Part shown: one piece after another, positions 1-6,854 of the stretch | Layout: every line of letters begins with the position of its first letter | How positions within the stretch are numbered: the first letter of the stretch is position 1 | Notes under the pieces: generated by a model | Told to the model about the DNA's origin: nothing | Databases searched by the model: none | The model's input: the letters and a program-made list of their open reading frames with translations, nothing else | Position numbers and translations under genes: made by a program | Origin: Candidatus Zixiibacteriota bacterium | Lineage (GTDB): Bacteria > Zixibacteria > MSB-5A5 > GN15 > FEB-12 | DNA: 9,096 nucleotides | Assembly (NCBI GenBank): GCA_030591625.1 | Contig: JAUVAR010000090.1 | Coordinates: 1 to 9,096 of the forward strand | Reading direction: 5' to 3'

Positions 1-1
1 A

Positions 2-799
2 ATCGGTGGTGGTAACCCGCGTACCGGTGGTCTTGAAGGAATACATTGGCACATGCTTGGAGAGAGTGTTGTTGAGTATATCGCAACTGATCACAAACGT
101 GAAAATATTCCATGGATTCGTATGACTAAAGATGACGGCACAGTACATATTTATACAGATCCGGATATGCCAAAAGATGAGATCCCCGATCCTAATGATC
201 CTAATGTTGAAATTCGCAAGTTCGATTGTATGGACTGTCATAATAGACCGAGTCATGTCTTCCTTCCCCCGGCAAGTGGAATCAACCTGGCCCTTTCGAC
301 TCGAAGAATTTCACGAGATCTTCCCGATGTCCGCTCTGTTGGTCTTGAATTGCTAATGGCTGACTACAAGACAACCGATGAAGCTCTCGATTCTATTCGT
401 ACCGGACTTACCGGTTACTATCATGAAAACTATTCAGAATTGACTGACTCGCTACAGGTGAAAATTGAAGAGGCAGGCAAAACGCTTCAGGATATCTTCG
501 CCAATAATTTCTTCCCCGAAATGAAAACCGATTATCGTGCGAGACAGAACAATTTGAGTCATTTCGTCGATGATGGCTGTTTCCGTTGTCATGACGGTGT
601 CAAAGAAACTCAGTGGGGTGAGAAGCTCTCGCATGATTGCAATACCTGTCACATTATCGTTGCACAGGGACCATCTGAAATGCCCGACTCACTCGAGGCA
701 GATATCTCCGGTCTTGTGTTCAAACACCCGGAAGATATCGATCTTGCCTGGCAGGAGATGAATTGTACCGAGTGTCATACCAAGGAACAGGGTTATTAA
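2..799 (+). CDS. Multiheme c-type cytochrome, NapC/NirT-like, C-terminal part (5' end outside window)
   Basis: The reading frame is open from base 2, so the gene starts upstream of the window; the ATG at 53 is an internal methionine. The visible 265 residues hold four CxxCH heme c attachment motifs, at about 227-241 (CMDCH), 578-592 (CFRCH), 638-652 (CNTCH) and 764-778 (CTECH). The GIHWH segment at the start and the CMDCHNRPSH stretch resemble membrane-anchored NapC/NirT quinol dehydrogenases with extra hemes; the membrane anchor and further hemes would lie upstream. Such proteins pass electrons from menaquinol to periplasmic carriers or reductases. A 90-residue stretch without hemes separates the first visible motif from the last three. 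The partner enzyme is not visible. A heptaheme ImcH-like inner-membrane cytochrome is a possible match, but this rests on memory. The multiheme assignment is firm; the subfamily is tentative. Confidence 0.85.
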   Translation: MGGGNPRTGGLEGIHWHMLGESVVEYIATDHKRENIPWIRMTKDDGTVHIYTDPDMPKDEIPDPNDPNVEIRKFDCMDCHNRPSHVFLPPASGINLALSTRRISRDLPDVRSVGLELLMADYKTTDEALDSIRTGLTGYYHENYSELTDSLQVKIEEAGKTLQDIFANNFFPEMKTDYRARQNNLSHFVDDGCFRCHDGVKETQWGEKLSHDCNTCHIIVAQGPSEMPDSLEADISGLVFKHPEDIDLAWQEMNCTECHTKEQGY

Positions 800-829
800 T
801 AGTAGATTGTAGCTACTGACTAGATCAAG

Positions 830-866
830 GGTCGTTCACTTATATAGTGAGCGGCCTTTTCTTTTT
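830..866 (+). terminator. Intrinsic terminator of the cytochrome gene
   Basis: An 11-bp stem (830-840 with 846-856, including G-T pairs, left arm GGTCGTTCACT, right arm AGTGAGCGGCC) closes a five-base TATAT loop. It is followed directly by TTTTCTTTTT at 857-866. It starts 31 bases after the cytochrome stop codon and has the classic rho-independent form for plus-strand transcription. There is no matching T-run for the minus strand. Confidence 0.88.
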
Positions 867-870
867 AGGT

Positions 871-896
871 ATTCTATATCGATATCGATATAGAAT
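871..896. repeat. Perfect 26-bp palindrome
   Basis: The 13-base arm ATTCTATATCGAT is followed immediately by its exact reverse complement, with no spacer. The centre contains ATCGATATCGAT. It lies five bases past the terminator T-run, between two convergent genes. A hairpin without a loop is unlikely as an RNA terminator, so a protein-binding site or the footprint of a repeat is more plausible. The function is unknown. Confidence 0.8.
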
Positions 897-1017
897 GATC
901 TAATTATTTAGAGTGAGATTCAGATTGAACAATATATGAAAACCGGTCTGACATCTTATGACATCAAACCGGAATCTATTCATTCATGTACTGTCTGCGG
1001 TAAAGCCGACAGTAGTA
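897..1017. other. Convergent intergenic stretch with imperfect hairpins
   Basis: No gene is visible between the palindrome and the stop of the minus-strand gene. Two structured segments are present. Bases 943-972 can fold as a 13-bp stem with three mismatches and a TTAT loop (CCGG ends, GACATC repeated at 950 and 960). Bases 989-1014 form a 10-bp stem with one mismatch (TACTGTC and GACAGTA ends) around a GGTAAA loop. The second sits 4 bases beyond the stop codon of the minus-strand gene and could end its transcript, but no T-run follows on that strand. Confidence 0.4.
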
Positions 1018-1545
1018 TTATTCAGAGTCGTTCAGTTTAGCAATTATACGCTCAGCTTCAACAACCTCAGGCGATTGAAAAGATAATGAGCGTGCCTTAA
1101 ATTCGATCGTACCAATGACGGCCAGAGGATAGCAGACAACAGCGTTCTTGAAAAAGACTTTAAGGACGTTGTCTGAAATTGTATAGCATTCATCTTCGGG
1201 ACGGTTGCGGAAACTGTATTCGTAACCATCACCATCGATAAACCATATTTTCAGGACATACTCCATCGCCCGGTCTCCGGGAACCGGAAGACCACAAAGC
1301 GGGCAACCCTTTGACAAAAAACGATCCTTACGGAATCGTCTGATCTTTCCAAAGGTGGAAGCCGCAAATCTGGTGATGCGAGCATGTTGGCAAAACATAG
1401 TTTGTTCTTCAAATAATTCGGATTTGTTCACTCCGGCACGACGGTTCTTTTCCACTTCCGGGGTATCAACTCTACCCAGGAGACGGTTCCACCATACAAG
1501 TAAACTATTGTTCCGGGAAAATTTATCTGGTCGTTGGTTATTCAT
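1018..1545 (-). CDS. Uncharacterised 175-residue protein with a CPLCG motif
   Basis: I do not recognise this protein. It opens with a polar, basic N-terminus carrying a WWNRLLGR segment (about residues 18-25). A strongly basic stretch follows at 59-79, then a single CPLCG knuckle (C81, C84). The C-terminal half looks beta-rich, with alternating hydrophobic and charged residues. C52, C120 and C138 are further cysteines, but no second CxxC pair is present, so a complete four-cysteine zinc ribbon cannot be claimed. There is no signal peptide or membrane segment. The ATG is the first start after an in-frame TAG six codons upstream. A GAGG lies only three bases before it, an unusually short spacing, so initiation may be weak or the true start may be internal. 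It lies 150 bases downstream of sufT on the same strand and converges on the cytochrome gene. Length and lack of stops support a real gene; the function is unknown. Confidence 0.6.
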   Translation of the reverse strand: MNNQRPDKFSRNNSLLVWWNRLLGRVDTPEVEKNRRAGVNKSELFEEQTMFCQHARITRFAASTFGKIRRFRKDRFLSKGCPLCGLPVPGDRAMEYVLKIWFIDGDGYEYSFRNRPEDECYTISDNVLKVFFKNAVVCYPLAVIGTIEFKARSLSFQSPEVVEAERIIAKLNDSE

Positions 1546-1695
1546 AAGCCTCGAATTAGTTTTCTAAATTTATAATCATCATTTCAGGACTGATGACTAT
1601 TTTTAATCTATCGCCGGCAAGCCCCGAAAGCAAGCGATTTCCAGACGGATCAGGAAGAATGTGACTTTGTATCAGTTAGTAAAAGCTGTAAACAC
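1546..1695. other. Intergenic gap between sufT and the unknown gene
   Basis: No gene is visible. A weak dyad pairs ATCGC (1610-1614) with GCGAT (1634-1638) around two direct copies of GCAAGC (1617-1622 and 1630-1635). It lacks a continuous stem and a T-run, so I do not call it a terminator. No convincing -35/-10 pair was found for the downstream gene, so read-through from the suf operon remains possible. Confidence 0.4.
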
Positions 1696-2007
1696 TTACC
1701 AGATACCAAGCTGGTCCTTGGCAGCGTCAGAACACATTTCTTCGGGTACCCAGGGGGGATCCCAAACGAGAACAACTTCTACCGAAGTTACTTCGTCAAG
1801 TTCTTCAGCCGCTCGATGAGTAGATGCTAATAACATCTCTCCATAGGGGCAGGCGGGAGTAGTCAGGGTCATTTTAACTTTAACTGCACCATCATCATTT
1901 ATTTCAACATCGTAGATCAATCCAAGATCGACAATGCCAATTCTAATTTCTGGATCCATCACCGGACGAAGTGCGTCCATGATTTGTTCTTTGGTGGGAA
2001 GAGCCAT
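1696..2007 (-). CDS. sufT: SufT, MIP18/DUF59-family iron-sulfur cluster maturation protein
   Basis: A 103-residue single-domain protein of the MIP18 (DUF59) family. Family hallmarks are visible: DPEIRIGIVDLGLIYDV near residues 18-34, TLTTPACPYG at about 48-56 with the conserved cysteine C53, and VWDPPW at about 81-86. Family members (SufT, eukaryotic CIA2, PaaD) help mature or deliver clusters to target proteins rather than build them. The length matches stand-alone SufT. It is the last gene of the suf operon, starting two bases after the sufU stop, with a GAGG about 13 bases upstream inside the end of sufU. Its place next to sufU and sufS supports SufT over a paa-pathway PaaD. Confidence 0.93.
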   Translation of the reverse strand: MALPTKEQIMDALRPVMDPEIRIGIVDLGLIYDVEINDDGAVKVKMTLTTPACPYGEMLLASTHRAAEELDEVTSVEVVLVWDPPWVPEEMCSDAAKDQLGIW

Positions 2008-2009
2008 AA

Positions 2010-2492
2010 CTATTTATCATCCTCATCAGTTGAGATGGTTGGATTTTCTTTTCCATCTTCCGATTTATAGTTTTTGATCCCTTCAATGAGAGTCAACCAT
2101 GCCAGCAAGGCACACTTAACTCGTACCGGGAATTTCCTTACACCTTTGAGAGCATCGACATCTTCTAAGTCTTCCGAGAGCACTCCCTCTTCACCTTTGA
2201 GAATTTTGCGGACTTCCTCGGCAATTTTTACAACCTCTTCAAACGGTTTGCCTTTTACAGCTTCTGCAAGGATCGAACCCGACGCTACAGAGATAGCACA
2301 TCCTCGGCATTTTACATGGATGTCTTTCAAGACACCATTTTCTTCTTTAATGTCCATCTCTATTTCATCGCCGCACGATGGATTGTGTCCGCCCGATGAA
2401 AAATCTTTCTTATCTAATTTGCTTTTTCCCCGGGGTGCGCGGAAATGATCGAGAATAATATCACGATACATATCATCTAGTTGTGAACTCAT
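2010..2492 (-). CDS. sufU: SufU, zinc-dependent sulfurtransferase / IscU-like protein
   Basis: A 160-residue protein of the IscU/NifU N-terminal fold. Ligand residues are all present: C40 and D42 in NPSCGD, C65 in CRGCAIS and C127 in RVKCALLAW, close to the zinc ligands and acceptor cysteine of Bacillus SufU. The 61-residue gap between the second and third cysteines is longer than in IscU and marks the SufU type. SufU accepts persulfide sulfur from SufS and passes it to the SufBCD scaffold. I chose the ATG at 2492, which overlaps the sufS TGA as ATGA; the frame stays open 13 codons further upstream, but the SufU family starts close to this methionine. A GAGGAG lies about 12 bases upstream. 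The last 16 or so residues form an unusual acidic, polar tail. No SufE is seen, consistent with SufU as sulfur acceptor. Confidence 0.95.
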   Translation of the reverse strand: MSSQLDDMYRDIILDHFRAPRGKSKLDKKDFSSGGHNPSCGDEIEMDIKEENGVLKDIHVKCRGCAISVASGSILAEAVKGKPFEEVVKIAEEVRKILKGEEGVLSEDLEDVDALKGVRKFPVRVKCALLAWLTLIEGIKNYKSEDGKENPTISTDEDDK

Positions 2493-3766
2493 AGTCCGAA
2501 GTAACTCCTCATCTGGGTCAATGCATTGCAAAGAGTGTCAACATCTTTACGGTCATTGTAAATATAGAAAGATGCTCGTGCTGTAGCAATAATATTCATT
2601 GCTCGCATTAACGGCTGGGCACAATGGTGTCCTGCACGTACTGCAATCCCTTTGGAATCAAGAAACGTACTTATATCATGCGGATGAATATCTGCATCGG
2701 TAAAGGAAATAGCACCACCACGCATGGTTGCATCATGTGGTCCTTGAATCGTTATACCTTTTAATTTCGAAAGTTGTTCAATAGCATAAGTTGTTACATC
2801 AATTTCATGTCTGCGGATATTATCCATGCCGAGATTCTCAAGATAATCAAGGGCTGCTTCGAATCCGATGACATCTGCAATGTTCGGTGTACCTGCCTCA
2901 AATTTGTTGGGAAGGTCAGCCCAGGTTACTTTCTCAAAACTGACTTCACGAATCATCTCGCCACCATATAGAAATGGCTGCATCTTCTCAAGAATTTCTT
3001 TCTTGCCCCATAACACACCAACACCGGTCGGACCGAGCATTTTGTGCGATGAAAACGCATAGAAATCTACTCCAAGTTCAGAAACATTAACCGGCATATG
3101 AGGGACAGCCTGAGCACCGTCGGCTACGAGAATCGCACCAACTTTATGGGCTGCCTGGGCAAGTTCTTTGATCGGGTTAATCGTCCCAAGAACATTCGAC
3201 ATGTGTGAGACCGCAACAACCTTGGTACGTTCGGTTATAATCTCACTCAGGTTTGAAAGATCAAGCTGGCCGTCGGTTGTGATCGAAATCTTTTTAAGAA
3301 TGGCATTCTTGCGTTTGGCAAGAGCGTACCAGGGGACAAAGTTAGCATGGTGTTCCATTTCGGTGATGACAATTTCGTCACCTTCCCCAACATTATCGTC
3401 ACCCCATGCCGAAGCAATCGCATTTATCGACTCAGTTGCACCACGAGTAAATATTACTTCTTCAACATGCGGGGCACCTATAAACTGCGCTGTACGACCA
3501 CGAACGTTTTCGTAGGCGTTGGTTGCTTTTTCTGCCAACGTATGAAGACCTCTATGAACATTCGAATGATAATTTTCGTAGTAATCAACGATTGAATTGA
3601 TAACTGCTTTTGGTTTTTGCGATGATGCCGCGCTATCGAGATAGACCAACGGATGCCCATTTATTTCCCTGGTAAGAATAGGGAAATCAGCACGAACCGC
3701 ATTAGTATCAATACCTGTGTCGTTGCGCCCCGATCCGGTAGTCCTCTTGTCAGTCTTAGTTGGCAT
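2489..3766 (-). CDS. sufS: SufS, PLP-dependent cysteine desulfurase
   Basis: A 425-residue class V aminotransferase-fold enzyme that converts cysteine to alanine and leaves a persulfide for iron-sulfur assembly. Visible features: TRGATESIN (about 107-115) for cofactor phosphate binding, the EHHAN motif at 138-142 whose histidine stacks on the PLP ring, DGAQ at 216-219, the PLP Schiff-base lysine K242 in SSHKMLGPTG, and the persulfide cysteine C382 in RAGHHCAQP. The short active-site loop around C382 is typical of the SufS (group II) type rather than IscS. The first 20 or so residues form a polar extension before the conserved core. An AGGGA lies about 10 bases before the ATG. The gene follows the Rieske gene by 16 bases and overlaps sufU by four, so the desulfurase and its acceptor are translationally coupled. 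Confidence 0.97.
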   Translation of the reverse strand: MPTKTDKRTTGSGRNDTGIDTNAVRADFPILTREINGHPLVYLDSAASSQKPKAVINSIVDYYENYHSNVHRGLHTLAEKATNAYENVRGRTAQFIGAPHVEEVIFTRGATESINAIASAWGDDNVGEGDEIVITEMEHHANFVPWYALAKRKNAILKKISITTDGQLDLSNLSEIITERTKVVAVSHMSNVLGTINPIKELAQAAHKVGAILVADGAQAVPHMPVNVSELGVDFYAFSSHKMLGPTGVGVLWGKKEILEKMQPFLYGGEMIREVSFEKVTWADLPNKFEAGTPNIADVIGFEAALDYLENLGMDNIRRHEIDVTTYAIEQLSKLKGITIQGPHDATMRGGAISFTDADIHPHDISTFLDSKGIAVRAGHHCAQPLMRAMNIIATARASFYIYNDRKDVDTLCNALTQMRSYFGL

Positions 3767-3782
3767 ATTGTTTTAATCCCTG

Positions 3783-4097
3783 TCAGTCATCAAGTAATAT
3801 CATTATATCCTGCCCGTCGAGGCGCAGTTCTAATTTTTCAATCGGTACTATCGCTGGCGGTGCAGTAACTTCTCCGCTAACGGCATCAAACTTGGCACCG
3901 TGGGCATGGCAAATAAATTCACCATTTCTTAAGAACCCCTCAGAAAGAGGAACCGCTTCATGCGTGCATTGGTCAACGAAGGCATGATAACCACCACACG
4001 TGTGAGCAATAACAATTCTGTCAGGCCCGGACGTAAAGTGATTCATTCCATCTTTTGCAATCTGATCGACCGTTGCAATTTTTATCCATTCGGCCAA
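3783..4097 (-). CDS. Rieske [2Fe-2S] ferredoxin-type protein in the suf operon (TTG start)
   Basis: A 104-residue stand-alone Rieske domain. Cluster ligands are visible as C44-T-H46 in CTHEAVPLSEG and C63-x-x-H66 in CHAHGAKFDAVSGE, so one [2Fe-2S] cluster held by two cysteines and two histidines is expected. No disulfide cysteine pair of the bc1 type is seen, and there is no signal or membrane segment. It is therefore a soluble cytoplasmic ferredoxin like the small ferredoxin subunits of ring-hydroxylating dioxygenases, but no oxygenase gene lies nearby. The start is TTG at 4097: a GGAGG at 4108-4112 sits ten bases upstream inside the end of sufD, and no ATG or GTG fits the frame there. It begins two bases after the sufD stop. 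An electron-supply role in cluster assembly is inferred from context. From memory, actinobacterial suf operons also carry such a gene. Confidence 0.92.
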   Translation of the reverse strand: MAEWIKIATVDQIAKDGMNHFTSGPDRIVIAHTCGGYHAFVDQCTHEAVPLSEGFLRNGEFICHAHGAKFDAVSGEVTAPPAIVPIEKLELRLDGQDIMILLDD

Positions 4098-4099
4098 AG

Positions 4100-5419
4100 T
4101 TAGATATCCTCCAGGCGATGGGCTACAAATTCGCTAATCCTCTCACGAAGATCTTCGGGCACAAGTTTCAAACTTGACTGCACATATCCAGAAACAATCA
4201 TCCGTACTGCATCAGCCTCATGAATGCCACGACTCTGAAGTTGGAAAATCTGCATCGGGTCAATAGGACCGGCTGTGGCACCATGCGAGCAGCTTACATC
4301 TTCGTTCAATATTTCCAACTCAGGAACAGTTTGTGCTCGTGTTGAATCACTTAGCAGAAGGTTTCTGTTTTCCTGATATGCTTCACATGTTTTTGCATCT
4401 TCTTCAATTCGAATCAAACCGGTATAGGCAGACATCGCTTTGTCACGAAGAACTACCTTGAAATCAATGTCAGAAGTTGTCATCCCGGCCCGATGATGAT
4501 GCAGGGTATGATTGTCTAAATGTTGTCTCGAGGTACCAAACAACAATCCATACATTTTTGAATCTGCACCTTTGCCATCAAGCAAGACACCAAAGTTTTG
4601 TTTCGAGATTGCAGCACCAAAGACCAACGGGATAGTTAGTATCGATGCACCCGCTTGAGCTTGTGCTCGATGGGTCAAATACGACTGCATACCGGAAGCT
4701 TGACGCTGGAGCGAAATATATCTCAAGCGGCTATCCTGCTCAGCAATTATTTCAACAACAGCATTGGAGTAAGATTGTCCATTGCGGAAATCAGATGATC
4801 CACCTCCATACTCATCAACAATTGTCAATGATGCATTCTTGCCAACAACAACGAGTAATCTGGGATACTGTATAGATCCTTCCACACCTGCTTCACGAAG
4901 TAAATGCAGAGGCTTTTTGACTTCAACGTTGTCGGGGACATAGATGAAAATACCATCGTTCCATAGAGCTGAATTCATCGCCTCAAATTTACCGGATGAC
5001 CCACCAATGAGTGAGTAGAGATGCTTTTCAATCAACTCGGCATGACTGTTGGCAGCTTCCGATAGTGATGAAATAACAAGTCCTTTGGTTACATCATCAC
5101 CGGAACGACTGACCTTAATATCACGTCCGCCGAAGTCTGTAACTAAAGCTTCAAGATTACCCGACTTCAAATGATCCAACTCAAGCTTTTCTACCAGCTT
5201 GTAATTTTCACTTGGTGCCGTTTCGTCGGCACTGTCAGGAATAGCCATAAAACCAGAGGGATCAGTGTATCGCCAGAGATGCAATCCCCGACGGGGGAGA
5301 GGCAGCTCATTAAATTCAGTTTGCGAGGCACGTCGTTTTTCACGCAGCCATGCAGGACCTCTCTCAAGAGCAGGTGACTGATGTGGAATCATATATTTTG
5401 AATCTGTTACAATATTCAT
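4100..5419 (-). CDS. sufD: SufD, Fe-S scaffold complex subunit
   Basis: A 439-residue member of the SufB/SufD family, slightly longer than the roughly 420-residue E. coli protein. The C-terminal block LNEDVSCSHGATAG carries C377 and H379, matching the conserved Cys-x-His that lies at the SufB-SufD interface where the nascent cluster forms. The core is a right-handed beta-helix, consistent with the repeating short strands from about residue 140 to 370. SufD pairs with SufB and binds one of two SufC ATPases, and is linked to iron entry. The ATG overlaps the last base of the sufB stop (TAATG), with AAGGA about 11 bases upstream, so translation is coupled to sufB. The shorter N-terminal region and the lack of the full SufB cysteine set separate it from SufB. 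Confidence 0.96.
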   Translation of the reverse strand: MNIVTDSKYMIPHQSPALERGPAWLREKRRASQTEFNELPLPRRGLHLWRYTDPSGFMAIPDSADETAPSENYKLVEKLELDHLKSGNLEALVTDFGGRDIKVSRSGDDVTKGLVISSLSEAANSHAELIEKHLYSLIGGSSGKFEAMNSALWNDGIFIYVPDNVEVKKPLHLLREAGVEGSIQYPRLLVVVGKNASLTIVDEYGGGSSDFRNGQSYSNAVVEIIAEQDSRLRYISLQRQASGMQSYLTHRAQAQAGASILTIPLVFGAAISKQNFGVLLDGKGADSKMYGLLFGTSRQHLDNHTLHHHRAGMTTSDIDFKVVLRDKAMSAYTGLIRIEEDAKTCEAYQENRNLLLSDSTRAQTVPELEILNEDVSCSHGATAGPIDPMQIFQLQSRGIHEADAVRMIVSGYVQSSLKLVPEDLRERISEFVAHRLEDI

Positions 5420-6852
5420 TATCCGATTGATCCTTCCATTTCCAATTCGATCAAACGATTCAACTCAACCGCATATTCAAGCGGCAGTTCCTTGGTGAAT
5501 GGTTCCATAAAACCGTTAACAATTAAAAGCCTGGCGTCATCTTCGGTAAGACCACGACTTGTCAGGTAGAACAACTGCTCTTCGGCAACCTTTGATACGC
5601 GTGCTTCATGCTCGACTGCAACATTCTTAGCATCTACTTCAATCGTAGGGTAAGTATCAGAGCGAGCTTCCTCGCCTATGAGCAGAGCATCACATTCAAC
5701 AGCCAATTTTGCGCCAGTTGCATTCTTGTGAACTTTAGCCAGACCACGATAAGATGCTCGGCCATTACCTTTAGAAATCGACTTCGAAGTTATCCGCGAC
5801 GACGTATTAGGAGCGACATGGATAACTTTGGCGCCGGCATCCAGATGTTGATCAGTACCTGCCAGGGCAACCGATAATATTTCACCTCGGGCACCTTCAC
5901 CAAGCAATTGAATGCATGGATATTTCATAGTCAGACGAGAACCAAGATTACCATCAACCCATTCCACAGTTGACCGGGCATGTGCATTGGCACGCTTGGT
6001 AACCAGATTAAAAATATTGCGAGACCAGTTCTGAATCGTCGTGTATCTGATATTGGAATCTTCGAGGGCCAAAACTTCTACAACCGCAGAGTGCAATGAA
6101 TCAGTCGAATATGTTGGTGCTGTGCATCCTTCGATGTAATGTATTCGAGCACCTTTGTCGGCAATAATCAATGTCCGTTCAAACTGACCCATGTTTTCCG
6201 CATTGATACGGAAATAAGCCTGCAATGGAACAGTAACCTGCACACCTGGCGGTACGTAGATAAATGATCCGCCCGACCAGACCGCCGTGTTCAACGCGGC
6301 AAACTTATTGTCGGTCATTGGAATAATCGTACCGAAGTATTTCTTAACAATATCAGGATGTTCGCGCAGGGCGCTGTCCATATCGAGAAAAAGAACACCT
6401 TGTTCTTTCAATTCTTCTTTCATCGAATGATAAACAACTTCGGATTCATACTGAGCCGACACACCACCGAGGAAGTTTTTCTCAGCTTCAGGAATCCCAA
6501 GACGATCAAATGTCTTCTTAATATAATCCGGTACGTCATCCCATGAATTCTGCTGGTTTTCAATCGGCTTCATAAAATAATAAATATTATCAAAGTCGAT
6601 CTCGTTTATCAATTTGATATCACCCCATGCAGGCATCGGTTTCGAAAGAAAGATATCGAGCGCTTCATGACGGATATCGGCCATCCAGCGCGGTTCTTTT
6701 TTCATCTTGGTAATCATCTCGACTACTTCATGATTGATCCCCTTGGCACCTTTGTGGAAATAATCAACAGGATCGGAAAAACCGTACTTTGATTCATAAT
6801 CTTCGTTAAGAGCGGCCAGACTCTCTTTCTGTTTTTGTATTGAATCAGACAT
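5419..6852 (-). CDS. sufB: SufB, Fe-S scaffold complex core subunit
   Basis: A 477-residue SufB protein that accepts sulfur and holds the nascent cluster in the SufBC2D complex. Conserved cysteines are C243 (EGCTAP), C313 (PCIQLLGEG) and C387 (VECDALLIG). H415 and E416 in VEHEARVSK fit the residues that face SufD at the assembly site. C387, H415 and E416 are each offset by 18 from E. coli C405, H433 and E434 as I recall that numbering, which supports the alignment. The N-terminal stretch SKYGFSDPVDYF and the WMADIRHEALDIF segment are typical of SufB and absent from SufD. The gene starts two bases after the sufC stop, with GAGG seven bases before the ATG inside the end of sufC. The overlap with sufD fits the need for stoichiometric B and D subunits. 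Confidence 0.97.
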   Translation of the reverse strand: MSDSIQKQKESLAALNEDYESKYGFSDPVDYFHKGAKGINHEVVEMITKMKKEPRWMADIRHEALDIFLSKPMPAWGDIKLINEIDFDNIYYFMKPIENQQNSWDDVPDYIKKTFDRLGIPEAEKNFLGGVSAQYESEVVYHSMKEELKEQGVLFLDMDSALREHPDIVKKYFGTIIPMTDNKFAALNTAVWSGGSFIYVPPGVQVTVPLQAYFRINAENMGQFERTLIIADKGARIHYIEGCTAPTYSTDSLHSAVVEVLALEDSNIRYTTIQNWSRNIFNLVTKRANAHARSTVEWVDGNLGSRLTMKYPCIQLLGEGARGEILSVALAGTDQHLDAGAKVIHVAPNTSSRITSKSISKGNGRASYRGLAKVHKNATGAKLAVECDALLIGEEARSDTYPTIEVDAKNVAVEHEARVSKVAEEQLFYLTSRGLTEDDARLLIVNGFMEPFTKELPLEYAVELNRLIELEMEGSIG

Positions 6853-6854
6853 TT

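Noticed and set aside
1610..1638. Terminator for the suf operon
   Set aside because: Only five outer base pairs form cleanly, the interior is direct repeats rather than a stem, and no T-run follows on the minus strand.
2074..2448. Plus-strand 124-residue open frame
   Set aside because: It lies wholly antisense to sufU, whose protein carries all expected ligand residues; the frame's own translation shows no recognisable domain and is low-complexity serine-rich.
2493..2531. Longer sufU start 13 codons upstream
   Set aside because: The ATG at 2492 gives the normal SufU N-terminus and the ATGA overlap with sufS; the extension lies inside sufS and adds residues not typical of the family.
3168..3515. 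Plus-strand 115-residue open frame
   Set aside because: It is antisense to the catalytic core of sufS, and there is no ribosome site or family resemblance.
3783..4097. Dioxygenase ferredoxin subunit as the Rieske protein's role
   Set aside because: The domain fits, but no oxygenase, reductase or aromatic-degradation gene is present, and the gene is locked inside the suf operon by its spacing.
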